Part shown: piece after piece, positions 34,838-43,190 of the stretch
How the letters are laid out: every line of letters starts with the position of its first letter
Position numbering within the stretch: position 1 is the stretch's first letter
NCBI GenBank assembly: GCA_030680175.1
Contig: JAUXWO010000010.1
Coordinates: 1-64,000, forward strand
Length of the DNA stretch: 64,000 bases
Source of the DNA: Vicinamibacterales bacterium
GTDB lineage: Bacteria > Acidobacteriota > Vicinamibacteria > Vicinamibacterales > UBA2999
Direction: 5' to 3'
The notes under the pieces: generated by a model
The model's database searches: none
Told to the model about the DNA's origin: nothing
Seen by the model: the letters and a program-made list of their open reading frames with translations, nothing else
Position numbers and translations under genes: made by a program

Positions 34838-35941
34838 TCACGGGAAGCGGCTGAACCAGGGCACCGTGAGCTTCAGCCCGAGGGCCAGGGACCACAGCCC
34901 AGCCGCGACGATCGCGAACGGAGGGAAGCGTGGCTCTCGTGTGCTGTACTGCCGGATGGAGATCGCGCCTGCCGAGGCGAGGTCGATCTCCTCGATGGCG
35001 CGGATGATCGTGGCCTCGTCGGCCGCGGCGTAGAACCGGCCGCCGGTCCGTTCGACCGCCGCGCGCCACAGCGCATCCGGCAGCACCCGCCCCGCGCCGG
35101 GATTCGTGTTCGTGCGGATGAAGTAGACGGGGATGCTGGACGCACGCGCGCCGTCGAGCACCTCAGTGATCGTGCGCCCGCCGGCGGCCACCTGCGCGTC
35201 TTCCCCGTCGCTGAAGACCACCATCAGGTTGCCGGCGGCATCGAGGAAGTCGAAGGCCTTGTAGAGCTGCACGCTCTGGTCGATCGCACGGGCGATGGTG
35301 GTCCCCTGGTCGGGGAAGCTCATCCACTCCGTCCAGTCGCCGATGAGCGACAGGCTCAGCAGGATGTTGTTGTGATCGCTCGTGAACGGCGTGATGACGT
35401 AGGCCTCGTCGCCGAACTCGATGAGCGCCATCAGGTCGCGATACGGGCCGTCCATGCGGCGCCGGACGAAGCTCTCCGCCGCCGCCACCGTGGCGAAGAA
35501 CGTCGCATCGATCGGCGCGTTCATCGTCAGCGTGCGCGCCGTGAAGGGGGCGATCATGCTCGACGAGGCGTCGATGAGCAGGCTGATGCGCCGGCCCGGG
35601 TGCGTGACCTCCTCGCGCGTGAGCGTCGACTGCGGGTCCGCGAGCGCCACGGCGAAGAACGGGACGCCGGCGACGAAGAGCGCAAGCGCGCCATGCCGCA
35701 CCATCGAGAAGGGCGAGGGGCGCGCCCAGGCGAGCAGGGCCGGCAGCGCGACGCCCGAACGCCCGCCGACGGCGGCCAGCAGCCGCCGGGCGATCGCCAT
35801 GGCGAGCGCGAGGCCGGCGAGCGCCGACACGATGAGCAGCGCGCGGTCGCGCATCGGCAGGACGAGCCCGTCGATCCGGAGGCCGCGCCACGTCTCCCCG
35901 GCCGCCACGCCAATCGCCGCCGCGATGGCTACCGGGTCCAC
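34838..35941 (-). CDS. VWA-domain membrane protein (BatA-like)
   Basis: A 367-residue protein with N-terminal helices, a VWA domain with the metal-ion-dependent adhesion site DASSS, a Thr in FTSD and VVFSDGED, and a hydrophobic C-terminal segment. It would display its VWA domain at the membrane face. The GTG at 35941 is chosen because the upstream gene ends at 35929 and the two overlap by 13 bp; the longer ATG at 36001 would extend far into that gene. It is a component of the MoxR-DUF58-BatD-VWA cluster. Confidence 0.8.
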   Translation of the reverse strand: MDPVAIAAAIGVAAGETWRGLRIDGLVLPMRDRALLIVSALAGLALAMAIARRLLAAVGGRSGVALPALLAWARPSPFSMVRHGALALFVAGVPFFAVALADPQSTLTREEVTHPGRRISLLIDASSSMIAPFTARTLTMNAPIDATFFATVAAAESFVRRRMDGPYRDLMALIEFGDEAYVITPFTSDHNNILLSLSLIGDWTEWMSFPDQGTTIARAIDQSVQLYKAFDFLDAAGNLMVVFSDGEDAQVAAGGRTITEVLDGARASSIPVYFIRTNTNPGAGRVLPDALWRAAVERTGGRFYAAADEATIIRAIEEIDLASAGAISIRQYSTREPRFPPFAIVAAGLWSLALGLKLTVPWFSRFP

Positions 35942-37155
35942 ACCCTCGCTCCGAAGGCCGCGATCTGATCCTTCGCGGCGCGCTGCTGGCGCGCGATCCA
36001 CGACTGCTCGCGCGCGAGATCCCCGGCCAGACCGAGGGCGAGGCCGATCGACCCGTCGAGCGCGGCCGCGTCGTCCCCGGCGTCGGTCCCGTAGCGCCGG
36101 GCCGTGAGCCGCGTCAGGGCGTCGGCCAGTGCCTCGAGCTTCAGGCGTTCGGAGGCGGCGTCGCCCGGCAGCCGCGCGAGGTGCGCCCGCACGGCCGCGC
36201 CGGTGGTCGAGGCGGACACCAGCGCGTGACGGCCGCCCAGCCAGCCGCTCCTGACCGCGATCTGGCCAGGCTCGGCGGCCGTACCGTGCTCGCCGACCAT
36301 CTGCGTCGCGACCCCGCCCAGGGCGTACACGCCAATCACGCGCAGGGCCTCGAGCGCACGTCCGGCGGCGGCCTCATCCCGGGCGTCGCGCTGCAGGGCG
36401 GCGCGCGCCTCGGCGAGCCTGCCGGCGGCGCTGGTGATCACGGCCCGTTCCGGCAGGCGCGGCGCCGCCTGCGTGGCCGCCTGCGACCCCGCGAACGCCC
36501 GGCGGAACGCCATCACGGCGAGCAGCGCCGCCACGGCGAAGGCGACGAGCGCCCCCAGGCGCAGCAGCCGTGCCCGCAGGGCGCGCGCCTCGATGGCCTC
36601 GAAGCCGCCGTGCGCCACCTCGCGGATGTCGGTCGCGTCGGTGGCGACGAGCGAGATCAGGCGCAGCGGAATCGCGGGCAGCTCGTAGGTCTGGTCGCGC
36701 CCCTCGAGGGCGCCCGTGCCCGCGGTCCGGCTTTCGATCCGGTAGCTCAGGGGCAGCTCCGGCACGAGCAGGTCGCGGCCGATCGCGTTGTCGTTGATCA
36801 AGGTGAGGACGTACGCGTACTGGAAGAAGCGGCGCGAGCCGGTCACCGTGTCGGCCGGCTGCGTCCCGCCGGTCACGTCGAAGGGGGGCAGGGTCAGCAC
36901 CGACGGGTCCAGCCGGGACCGGTCCACGACGACCCGGGCCGCCTCGGTTTCGACCACCGCGCAGGTCAGCGTCAGCGTGACGTGTTCGCCCACCTGGATT
37001 GCCCCGCGATCCGCATACCACCAGCACCGGATGGGATCGGCGTCGATGTCCACGAGCGGCGGGCTGTCCGGTTGCGCCTGTGCGGGGCTCGCCCAGACGC
37101 CCGCCATCAGCAGGCCCGCCACCACCGCGCGTGTCACGAGTCGCGCCATCCTCAT
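35929..37155 (-). CDS. BatD-like exported membrane protein
   Basis: A 408-residue protein with a signal peptide (LVTRAVVAGLLMAGVWASPA), a beta-rich region containing the QVGEHVTLTLTC segment typical of BatD/oxygen-tolerance N-terminal Ig-like domains (about 45-120), and one membrane helix (LGALVAFAVAALLAVMAF, about 225-243) leading to a helical cytoplasmic tail. The ATG at 37155 overlaps the TGA of the upstream DUF58 gene (ATGA), so it is translated with it. The BatD assignment is based on context and the N-terminal segment, not on a full domain match. Confidence 0.68.
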   Translation of the reverse strand: MRMARLVTRAVVAGLLMAGVWASPAQAQPDSPPLVDIDADPIRCWWYADRGAIQVGEHVTLTLTCAVVETEAARVVVDRSRLDPSVLTLPPFDVTGGTQPADTVTGSRRFFQYAYVLTLINDNAIGRDLLVPELPLSYRIESRTAGTGALEGRDQTYELPAIPLRLISLVATDATDIREVAHGGFEAIEARALRARLLRLGALVAFAVAALLAVMAFRRAFAGSQAATQAAPRLPERAVITSAAGRLAEARAALQRDARDEAAAGRALEALRVIGVYALGGVATQMVGEHGTAAEPGQIAVRSGWLGGRHALVSASTTGAAVRAHLARLPGDAASERLKLEALADALTRLTARRYGTDAGDDAAALDGSIGLALGLAGDLAREQSWIARQQRAAKDQIAAFGARVWTR

Positions 37156-38093
37156 CGCACCTTCCTCAACCGCCGCTCGACGGCAAACTCCGTGAGCGCG
37201 AGATCCGCCTGTGCCTGATCGCGCCCCAGCCGCACCACATCCAGATCCTGGTCGCGCGCCAGCCGCGCCACCTCGTCCTGCCACGCGGCCACCCGCGCGG
37301 CCATCCGCCGCAGCGTCCCGCGCGACATCAGCCGCGACCGCCCGCTCTCCACGTCGAACGCCTCGACCCATCCGGCGCTGATGGGCGGCATCTCGTACGC
37401 GAACGTCGCATCGACGATCACCAGAAAGACGTCGTGCGTGGTGTCGAGCGCCGCCAGCTCCCGCAGCAGCGCCGCCGGCTCGTCGATCAGGAAGTCCGAG
37501 ATCACCGGCAGCATCGACGTCTTCCGCAGGAACCCCGACAGCGTCTGGCTGATCGAGCCGCTTCGCGGGATCTCCTGCCCCGCCCCTGGATACTGATAGG
37601 CGTCCAGACAGTGCGTCACCTGGCCCTTGCCGATCCGCGGCCGCACCGCCTCGAAATGGCCGAAGCCCTCGTCGACGGTGATCAGCCCGAACGTGTCCTG
37701 GAAGAACACGGCCGACATGCCGATCGTCGCAATGGCGCGGGCAATCGCGGCCGCGATCGGCAGGCCGTCGACCCCGCACCGCGTCGAGAGCGATCCGTCC
37801 GCCACCGCGACCACGCTGGCCGTCGAGGGCTGATCGAAGTCCCGGACGATGAGCGGGGCGAAGTTGTTGATGGAGGACTGGGCCCAGTCGATCGACGAGA
37901 AGCGGTCGCCCGCCTCCCACTCGCGCAGCCCGACGAAGTCGAACCCCGACCCATGCACGCTGCTGCGGTGCTCGCCCATCGTGAGGGCGCGCATCCGCTT
38001 CACGATCACCAGCTCGATCTCACTGATGTCCGACAGCGACACGAGCGGCGCCTCGCTGGCGCGGCCGGCCCAGGCCTCCGCCCGCGTCCTCAT
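37152..38093 (-). CDS. DUF58 protein
   Basis: A 313-residue DUF58 protein (VWA-related). The characteristic segment FDFVGLREWEAGDRFSSIDW and the D-x-S-like VVAVADGSLS are visible. DUF58 proteins accompany MoxR ATPases in nearly all known clusters and are thought to be its partner or client. The ATG at 38093 overlaps the TGA of moxR (ATGA), and its own TGA overlaps the next ATG, so three genes are translationally linked. Confidence 0.88.
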   Translation of the reverse strand: MRTRAEAWAGRASEAPLVSLSDISEIELVIVKRMRALTMGEHRSSVHGSGFDFVGLREWEAGDRFSSIDWAQSSINNFAPLIVRDFDQPSTASVVAVADGSLSTRCGVDGLPIAAAIARAIATIGMSAVFFQDTFGLITVDEGFGHFEAVRPRIGKGQVTHCLDAYQYPGAGQEIPRSGSISQTLSGFLRKTSMLPVISDFLIDEPAALLRELAALDTTHDVFLVIVDATFAYEMPPISAGWVEAFDVESGRSRLMSRGTLRRMAARVAAWQDEVARLARDQDLDVVRLGRDQAQADLALTEFAVERRLRKVR

Positions 38094-39130
38094 GGGACCG
38101 GCACGCGCTCCACGACGTCCCGAATCACCATCTCGGTGGTGAGTCCGTGGCTGGCCGCGTGCGGACCGAGCCAGATGCGGTGCCCGAGGACGTACGGCGC
38201 CAGCTCCTGGATGTCTTCGGGATACACCTCGGTCCGGTGATGGATCAGCAGCGCCCACACCTTCGCCAGCCGCCCCCAGCAGATGATCGCGCGCGGCGAC
38301 CCGCCGAGGTCCACCCCGCGCTCGACGAGCGGCGACGGCGAGTGGTGGTGCCAGTCGGTGTCGGGGTTGTAGGGCCGCGTCGCGGCGACCAGCCGCTGGA
38401 TGTAGGTGGCCAGCCGCTCGTGCAGGTGCACGCGCTCGCCGATCACCCCGCGCAGCGCGATGATCCGCTCCTTCGGCATCAGCTGGTTCAGCCGCACCTT
38501 CTTGAAGTCGAAGTTCACGAGCCGCGCCTCTTCCTCGGGCGGCAGGTAGCCGATGTTCACCATCACCGCGAAGCGGTCCGTCGCCGCCTCCGAGAGCGGG
38601 AACGTGCCCTGCCCGAGCTCCACCGGGTTCATCGTCGCGATCGCGAAGCTGAACGCCGGCAGGTCGTAGGTGGTCTTGCCGACGGTGACCGTGCGGTCCT
38701 GCAGGCCTTCGAGGAAGGCGCTCTGCGACTTGAGCGGGATGCGGTTGATCTCGTCGAGGAGGATCACCTCCGCCGAGGCCAGCGGCCCGAACTCCGTGAC
38801 CAGCTCGCCCGTGGCGGGGTTGATCATCTGGAAGCCGACGACCTCGGTCGGCTGCAGGTCGGCGCGGCCCTGCAGACGCGCGAACTTGGCGTTGCTGATG
38901 GCAGCCAGGATGACGCCGAAGAACGTCTTGCCGACGCCCGGCACCCCGCGCAGCAGCAGGTTCCCCGCGTTCACCTGCCGCTTGTCGTCCTTGTCGTACG
39001 TCGTCGGAATCTCCGACAGCAGGACGATGTTCGCCAGGGCCTTGGCGGTTTCGTAGCCGACGAGCGCCTTGCCGCCCTCGGCGATGATGGCGTCGTGAAA
39101 GTCGATGGCTTCCTGAAGGTCTGGGTGCAC
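38090..39130 (-). CDS. MoxR-type AAA+ ATPase
   Basis: A 346-residue AAA+ ATPase with Walker A GVPGVGKT, Walker B ILLDEINR, and sensor region ATMNPVELGQGTFPLSEAATDRF, typical of MoxR chaperone-like ATPases that activate or assemble VWA-containing complexes. The start is GTG at 39130. A TACAAT hexamer near 39155-39150 on the minus strand may be its -10, and GAGGAG sits close to the GTG. It is the first gene of the six-gene minus-strand operon and is divergent from the DUF1015-serA-serC genes. Confidence 0.9.
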   Translation of the reverse strand: MHPDLQEAIDFHDAIIAEGGKALVGYETAKALANIVLLSEIPTTYDKDDKRQVNAGNLLLRGVPGVGKTFFGVILAAISNAKFARLQGRADLQPTEVVGFQMINPATGELVTEFGPLASAEVILLDEINRIPLKSQSAFLEGLQDRTVTVGKTTYDLPAFSFAIATMNPVELGQGTFPLSEAATDRFAVMVNIGYLPPEEEARLVNFDFKKVRLNQLMPKERIIALRGVIGERVHLHERLATYIQRLVAATRPYNPDTDWHHHSPSPLVERGVDLGGSPRAIICWGRLAKVWALLIHHRTEVYPEDIQELAPYVLGHRIWLGPHAASHGLTTEMVIRDVVERVPVP

Positions 39131-39279
39131 GGCTCCTCGCGAGACAAGCGATTGTAGTGCATTCGGGACCGTAAGCCCGGCGCGTCTCCCGGTCAGAATG
39201 ACGCGGCGGCCCCAGCGGCCCGCGTGAGGTGGGACGGTCTAGGTGACGAAGGGGAGGGGACATGCGCATGCGCGCTATC

Positions 39280-39288
39280 TGACATAAT
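39280..39288 (+). promoter_or_regulatory. Extended -10 promoter for the DUF1015 gene
   Basis: TGA plus CATAAT (five of six positions match TATAAT) is an extended -10. It ends 9 nt before the ATG at 39298. The placement predicts a leaderless mRNA. The palindrome GCGCATGCGC lies just upstream at about 39264-39273. Confidence 0.5.
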
Positions 39289-39297
39289 TGAGAGCCG

Positions 39298-40512
39298 ATG
39301 GCCCTCATCTTCCCGTTCCGTGCCCTTCGCCCCGAGCCTGCCGCCGCTGATCGCGTCGCCGCCGTCCCCTATGACGTCGTCAATGCCGAGGAGGCGCGGG
39401 CGCTGGCCGCCGGCAATCCGCTCAGCTTCCTCCACGTCTCGCGGGCGGAGATCGACCTGCCGGCCGGGACCAATCCCTACGCCGACGAGGTCTACGCCCG
39501 TGCAAAGGCCAATTTCGCGGCGTTGCGGGCCGGGGCGCCGATGGTCGAGGAGGCCGCCCCGAGCCTCTACGTCTACCAGCTGCATATGGGCGCGCACGTG
39601 CAGACCGGTATCGCGGCGTGCTTCGCCGTGGACGAGTACAACCGCGACCTGATCAAGAAACACGAGAAGACGCGGCCCGACAAGGAAGACGATCGCACGC
39701 GGCACATCCTCACGATCCGCGCGCAGACCGGCCCGGTGTTCCTGACGTACGCGGCCGCACCGGCCGTCGACGCCGTTGTCGCCCGGGTCGTGACGGGCGC
39801 GCCGCTCTATGACCTGACCGCGTCCGACGGCGTGCGACACGTGATCTGGCGCGTGGCCGAGGCGGAGGCCCCGGCGATCGAGGCCGCGTTTGGCGCGGTG
39901 CCGGCGCTCTACATTGCCGACGGGCACCACCGGGCGGCCAGCGCGGCGCGCGCCCATCAGCAGCTGGCCTCGGAGGGGCCGGGGGAGCACGCGCGCTTCC
40001 TCGCGGTCGCGTTCCCCGACAACCAGATGCAGATCCTGCCCTACAACCGCGTGGTGCGGGACCTGCAGGGGATGACGCCCGAGGCGTTCGCCGCGCGCGT
40101 GGCCGAGCGGTTCACGGTCACGGCCGGCGCCCCCGCCACGCCGCCGCGGCGGGGTGAGGTCGGGATGTACCTGGCGGGGCAGTGGTCGACGATCGACCTC
40201 GGCACGCCCGGCGCCGGCCTGGCGCCCGATGCCGCGCTCGACGTGAGCCGGCTGCAGGACGGCGTGCTGGCGCCGCTGCTCGGGATCGCCGACGTGCGCA
40301 CCGACAAGCGCATCGATTTCGTCGGCGGCATCCGCGGCACGGCGGAGCTCACGCGGCTGGTCGACGCCGGCCAGTGGGCGGTCGCCTTCTCGCTCGCGCC
40401 GGTGTCCATTGACGACCTGATGACGATTGCCGACGCGGGCGGCATCATGCCCCCGAAGTCCACCTGGTTCGAGCCCAAGCTGCGAGACGGCCTGCTCTCG
40501 CACCTCATTTAG
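39298..40512 (+). CDS. DUF1015 protein, first gene of the serine cluster
   Basis: A 404-residue DUF1015 protein, with the family starting pattern PFRALRP and segments VAAVPYDVVNAEEAR, IADGHHRAASAAR and PYNRVVRDL. The family is of unconfirmed reaction but is repeatedly found next to serA and serC, as here. The ATG is set by an extended -10 that leaves virtually no leader. A 13-bp hairpin follows the stop. Together with serA and serC it suggests a serine pathway. No serB-type phosphatase was seen in the window, so this protein is a candidate partner, but that is inference. Confidence 0.83.
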   Translation: MALIFPFRALRPEPAAADRVAAVPYDVVNAEEARALAAGNPLSFLHVSRAEIDLPAGTNPYADEVYARAKANFAALRAGAPMVEEAAPSLYVYQLHMGAHVQTGIAACFAVDEYNRDLIKKHEKTRPDKEDDRTRHILTIRAQTGPVFLTYAAAPAVDAVVARVVTGAPLYDLTASDGVRHVIWRVAEAEAPAIEAAFGAVPALYIADGHHRAASAARAHQQLASEGPGEHARFLAVAFPDNQMQILPYNRVVRDLQGMTPEAFAARVAERFTVTAGAPATPPRRGEVGMYLAGQWSTIDLGTPGAGLAPDAALDVSRLQDGVLAPLLGIADVRTDKRIDFVGGIRGTAELTRLVDAGQWAVAFSLAPVSIDDLMTIADAGGIMPPKSTWFEPKLRDGLLSHLI

Positions 40513-40515
40513 CCA

Positions 40516-40543
40516 GGAGCTCGCCGCGGTCGCGGCGAGCTCC
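40516..40543 (+). terminator. Perfect 13-bp hairpin after the DUF1015 gene
   Basis: GGAGCTCGCCGCG and CGCGGCGAGCTCC flank a 2-nt spacer, making the strongest hairpin in the window, 4 bp after the TAG stop. There is no T-tract. It may limit read-through into serA or protect the upstream mRNA. Confidence 0.5.
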
Positions 40544-40550
40544 GCGACGG

Positions 40551-40618
40551 CTCTCAGCTTTCAGCTTTCGGCTTCCGGCGCTGATCGCTGACCGCCGATA
40601 GCCGATAGCCTCAAGGAT
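40551..40618. repeat. Heptamer repeat upstream of serA
   Basis: About nine imperfect 7-mers (TTCAGCT, TTCGGCT, CCGATAG types) precede serA. They are the reverse-complement or same-family sequence as those at 4920-5003 and 55060-55155. The repeat ends immediately before the AAGGA ribosome-binding site of serA. Confidence 0.75.
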
Positions 40619-40622
40619 CACG

Positions 40623-41846
40623 ATGAAGATTCTGATTGCCGACAAGTTCGAACAGAGCGGGATTGACGGGCTGAAGGCGGCCGGGTGCGAGGTGATCTTC
40701 GAGCCGGACGCCAAGGACGAGGCCCTCGTCGAGGCGATTCGGACGACGGGGGCGCCGGTGCTGGTGGTGCGGTCGACGAAGGTCACCGCCGCGATGCTTG
40801 ACGCCGGCCAGCTCTCGCTCATCGTCCGGGCCGGCGCCGGCGTGAACACGATCGACGTGGCGGGCGCCTCCGCGCGTGGCATCTACGTGTCGAACTGCCC
40901 CGGCAAGAACGCGGTCGCCGTGGCGGAACTCGCCTTCGGCCTGATGCTGGCGCTCGATCGCCGCATCCCCGACAACGTGGCCGATCTGCGCGCGGGCACG
41001 TGGAACAAGAAGGAGTATTCGAAGGCACGGGGGCTGTACGGCCGGCGGCTGGGCCTCATCGGCTTCGGCAGCATCGGCCAGGAGGTGGCGACGCGCGCCC
41101 GGGCGTTCGGGATGCCGGTGTCGGTCTGGAGCCGGCGTTTCGCCGCCGATGCCGAGGCGCGCGCCCGCGCGGGCGAGGCGTTCGGGATCACCGTCCGCGA
41201 CGAGGCCGCGGCCGTCGTCGCCGAGTCCGACGTGATCAGCATCCACCTGGCGCTGACGGGAGAGACGCGCGGCTTCGTCAACGCGGGCCTGCTGGCCCAC
41301 GCGCGGCCCGGCGCGTTCCTGATCAACACGGCGCGCGGCGAGGTGATGGACTACGCGGCGGTCGAGGCGGCGGTGAAGGCCAAGGGCCTGCGCCTTGGCC
41401 TCGACGTGTTCGCGAACGAGCCGGCCGGCGCCACCGGCGCCTTCACGGATGCGATCGTCGGCCTGCCGAACGTCTACGGCACGCACCACATCGGCGCCTC
41501 CACCGACCAGGCGCAGGAGGCGATCGCCGGCGAGACGGTCCGGATTATCCGTACGTTCGTGGAGACCGGGCGCGTGCCGAATGTCGTGAACCTGGCGCGC
41601 AAGACGCCGGCCACGCACATGCTCGTCGTGCGCCATCGGGACCGCCCCGGTGTGCTGGCGCATGTCTTCGAGTCGCTGCGCGTCGCGCACCTGAACGTGC
41701 AGGAGACCGAGAACATCATCTTCGAGGGCGCCGCGGCTGCCGTGGCCCGGATCAATCTGGACGGCCCGCCCGGCGAGGCGACCTGCGAGGCGATTCGCCA
41801 GGGGCACGACGACATCCTGGATCTGCAGCTCGTGACGCTCCGCTGA
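40623..41846 (+). CDS. serA: D-3-phosphoglycerate dehydrogenase with C-terminal ACT domain
   Basis: A 407-residue enzyme that oxidises 3-phosphoglycerate to 3-phosphohydroxypyruvate, the first step of serine synthesis. The NAD-binding fold has GLIGFGSIGQEVATRA, and the catalytic regions INTARGEVMDY and THHIGASTDQAQE are present. The C-terminal ACT domain (about 330-407, VVRHRDRPGVLAHVFESLRV) suggests allosteric control by serine. The length is that of the shorter class with ACT but without the extra intervening domain. The ATG at 40623 is preceded by AAGGA 6 nt upstream. It is followed by serC. Confidence 0.93.
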   Translation: MKILIADKFEQSGIDGLKAAGCEVIFEPDAKDEALVEAIRTTGAPVLVVRSTKVTAAMLDAGQLSLIVRAGAGVNTIDVAGASARGIYVSNCPGKNAVAVAELAFGLMLALDRRIPDNVADLRAGTWNKKEYSKARGLYGRRLGLIGFGSIGQEVATRARAFGMPVSVWSRRFAADAEARARAGEAFGITVRDEAAAVVAESDVISIHLALTGETRGFVNAGLLAHARPGAFLINTARGEVMDYAAVEAAVKAKGLRLGLDVFANEPAGATGAFTDAIVGLPNVYGTHHIGASTDQAQEAIAGETVRIIRTFVETGRVPNVVNLARKTPATHMLVVRHRDRPGVLAHVFESLRVAHLNVQETENIIFEGAAAAVARINLDGPPGEATCEAIRQGHDDILDLQLVTLR

Positions 41847-41860
41847 GCTGGCGCTACAAT
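41832..41860 (+). promoter_or_regulatory. Possible internal promoter for serC
   Basis: GTGACG and TACAAT are 17 bp apart at the end of serA, with the -10 36 bp before the serC ATG. It could give serC expression independent of serA. Confidence 0.4.
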
Positions 41861-41895
41861 CGATCGGTCACGTCATTCATTACGAAGGGTCATCC

Positions 41896-42984
41896 ATGTC
41901 TACCCAGCGTCTCTTCAACTTCTCGGCGGGGCCCGCGGTGCTGCCGCCGTCGGTGCTCGAGCAGGCGCAGCGCGAACTGCTCGCGCTGCCCGGCGTCGGC
42001 ATGTCGATCCTCGAGATCAGCCATCGTTCCAAGGCCTTCGAGGCGATCCTGGCGAAGACCGAGGCCGACGTGCGCACGCTTGGCGGCGTGCCGGACGGCT
42101 ACAAGGTGCTGTTCCTGCAGGGAGGCGCCTCGCTCCAGTTCTCGATGGTGCCGATGAACCTGCTGGCCGCCGGCACCACGGCCGACTACATCGTCACGGG
42201 CGCCTGGTCGCAGAAGGCGGTGAAGGAAGCGCAGCGTGTGGGCACGGTGCACGTGGCGGGGTCGACGGAGGCCGAGGCGTTCGTGCGCGTGCCGCGCCAG
42301 GACGAGCTGTCGCTGACCGCCGGTGCGTCGTACGTGCATTTCACGACGAACAACACGATCTTCGGCACGCAGTGGACCGTCGAACCCGAGGTCGGGGAGG
42401 CGCCGCTCGTGGCCGACACCTCGTCGGACATGTTCAGCCGTCCGATCGACGTGTCGAAGTACGGCCTCATCTACGCCGGGGCGCAGAAGAATCTCGGTCC
42501 GTCCGGCGTCACCCTCGTCATCATCCGCGAGGACCTGCTGGCGCGGTCGCAGAAGTCGATGCACTCGATGCTGAGCTATGCGACGCATGCCGGCAACCAG
42601 TCGATGTACAACACGCCGCCGTGCTTCGGGATCTACCTGATGGGCCTGGTGATGCAGTGGGCGCTGGCGCAGGGCGGCCTCACGGCCATCGGCGCGGTGA
42701 ACGACCGGAAGGCCGCCACGCTCTACGCCGAGATCGACCGCACGGGGTTCTATCGCGGCACGGCACAGAAGGACTCACGCTCGAAGATGAACATCACGTT
42801 CCGGCTGCCCAGCGAGGAACTCGAAGCGAAGTTCGCGAAGGAGTCCACGGCGGCCGGCTTCGACGGCTTGAAAGGCCACCGCTCAGTGGGCGGGATGCGC
42901 GCGTCGGTCTACAACGCGTTCCCCGAAGAGGGCGTCGAGGCGCTCGTGCAGTTCATGAAGGAATTTGAACGACAGAACGGGTAG
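41896..42984 (+). CDS. serC: Phosphoserine aminotransferase
   Basis: A 362-residue class V PLP aminotransferase that converts 3-phosphohydroxypyruvate and glutamate to phosphoserine, the second step of serine synthesis. It starts with FNFSAGPAVLPPSVLEQAQ, has FLQGGASLQFSMVPMN, the Schiff-base Lys in YAGAQKNLGPSG and the substrate segment GHRSVGGMRASVYNA. Full length. It is preceded by serA (gap of about 50 bp with its own possible promoter). Its TAG stop opens a short tandem-repeat array between it and pcnB. Confidence 0.95.
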   Translation: MSTQRLFNFSAGPAVLPPSVLEQAQRELLALPGVGMSILEISHRSKAFEAILAKTEADVRTLGGVPDGYKVLFLQGGASLQFSMVPMNLLAAGTTADYIVTGAWSQKAVKEAQRVGTVHVAGSTEAEAFVRVPRQDELSLTAGASYVHFTTNNTIFGTQWTVEPEVGEAPLVADTSSDMFSRPIDVSKYGLIYAGAQKNLGPSGVTLVIIREDLLARSQKSMHSMLSYATHAGNQSMYNTPPCFGIYLMGLVMQWALAQGGLTAIGAVNDRKAATLYAEIDRTGFYRGTAQKDSRSKMNITFRLPSEELEAKFAKESTAAGFDGLKGHRSVGGMRASVYNAFPEEGVEALVQFMKEFERQNG

Positions 42985-43190
42985 ATAGATATCTTGCGAT
43001 GTGGTGATGTGATGATGTGGTGATCGAATCTTCGATGTGAAGATCTGCGGCGCCTGCCGGAGGCCATCTATCTGTTGATCGCCAGGCGCGCGCGCCGGAT
43101 CAGAAGATAGATACGGCGCCGAGAGGCGCGCCGAGATCGTGGCATCGGCACATCAGATCACCGCATCACCACGTCACGAGGTCGCCAGAT
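42982..43190. repeat. 8-bp-unit inverted repeat between serC and pcnB
   Basis: The TAG stop of serC is the first unit of TAGATAGATAT. Then come 8-mers of the type TGGTGATG (42997-43025). Just before the pcnB stop is the reverse-complement set (ATCACCGCATCACCAC, near 43157-43181). Over 29 aligned bases about 22 match, so a long imperfect hairpin is possible. The middle part is GC-rich. A related copy sits at 45523-45848. Confidence 0.75.
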
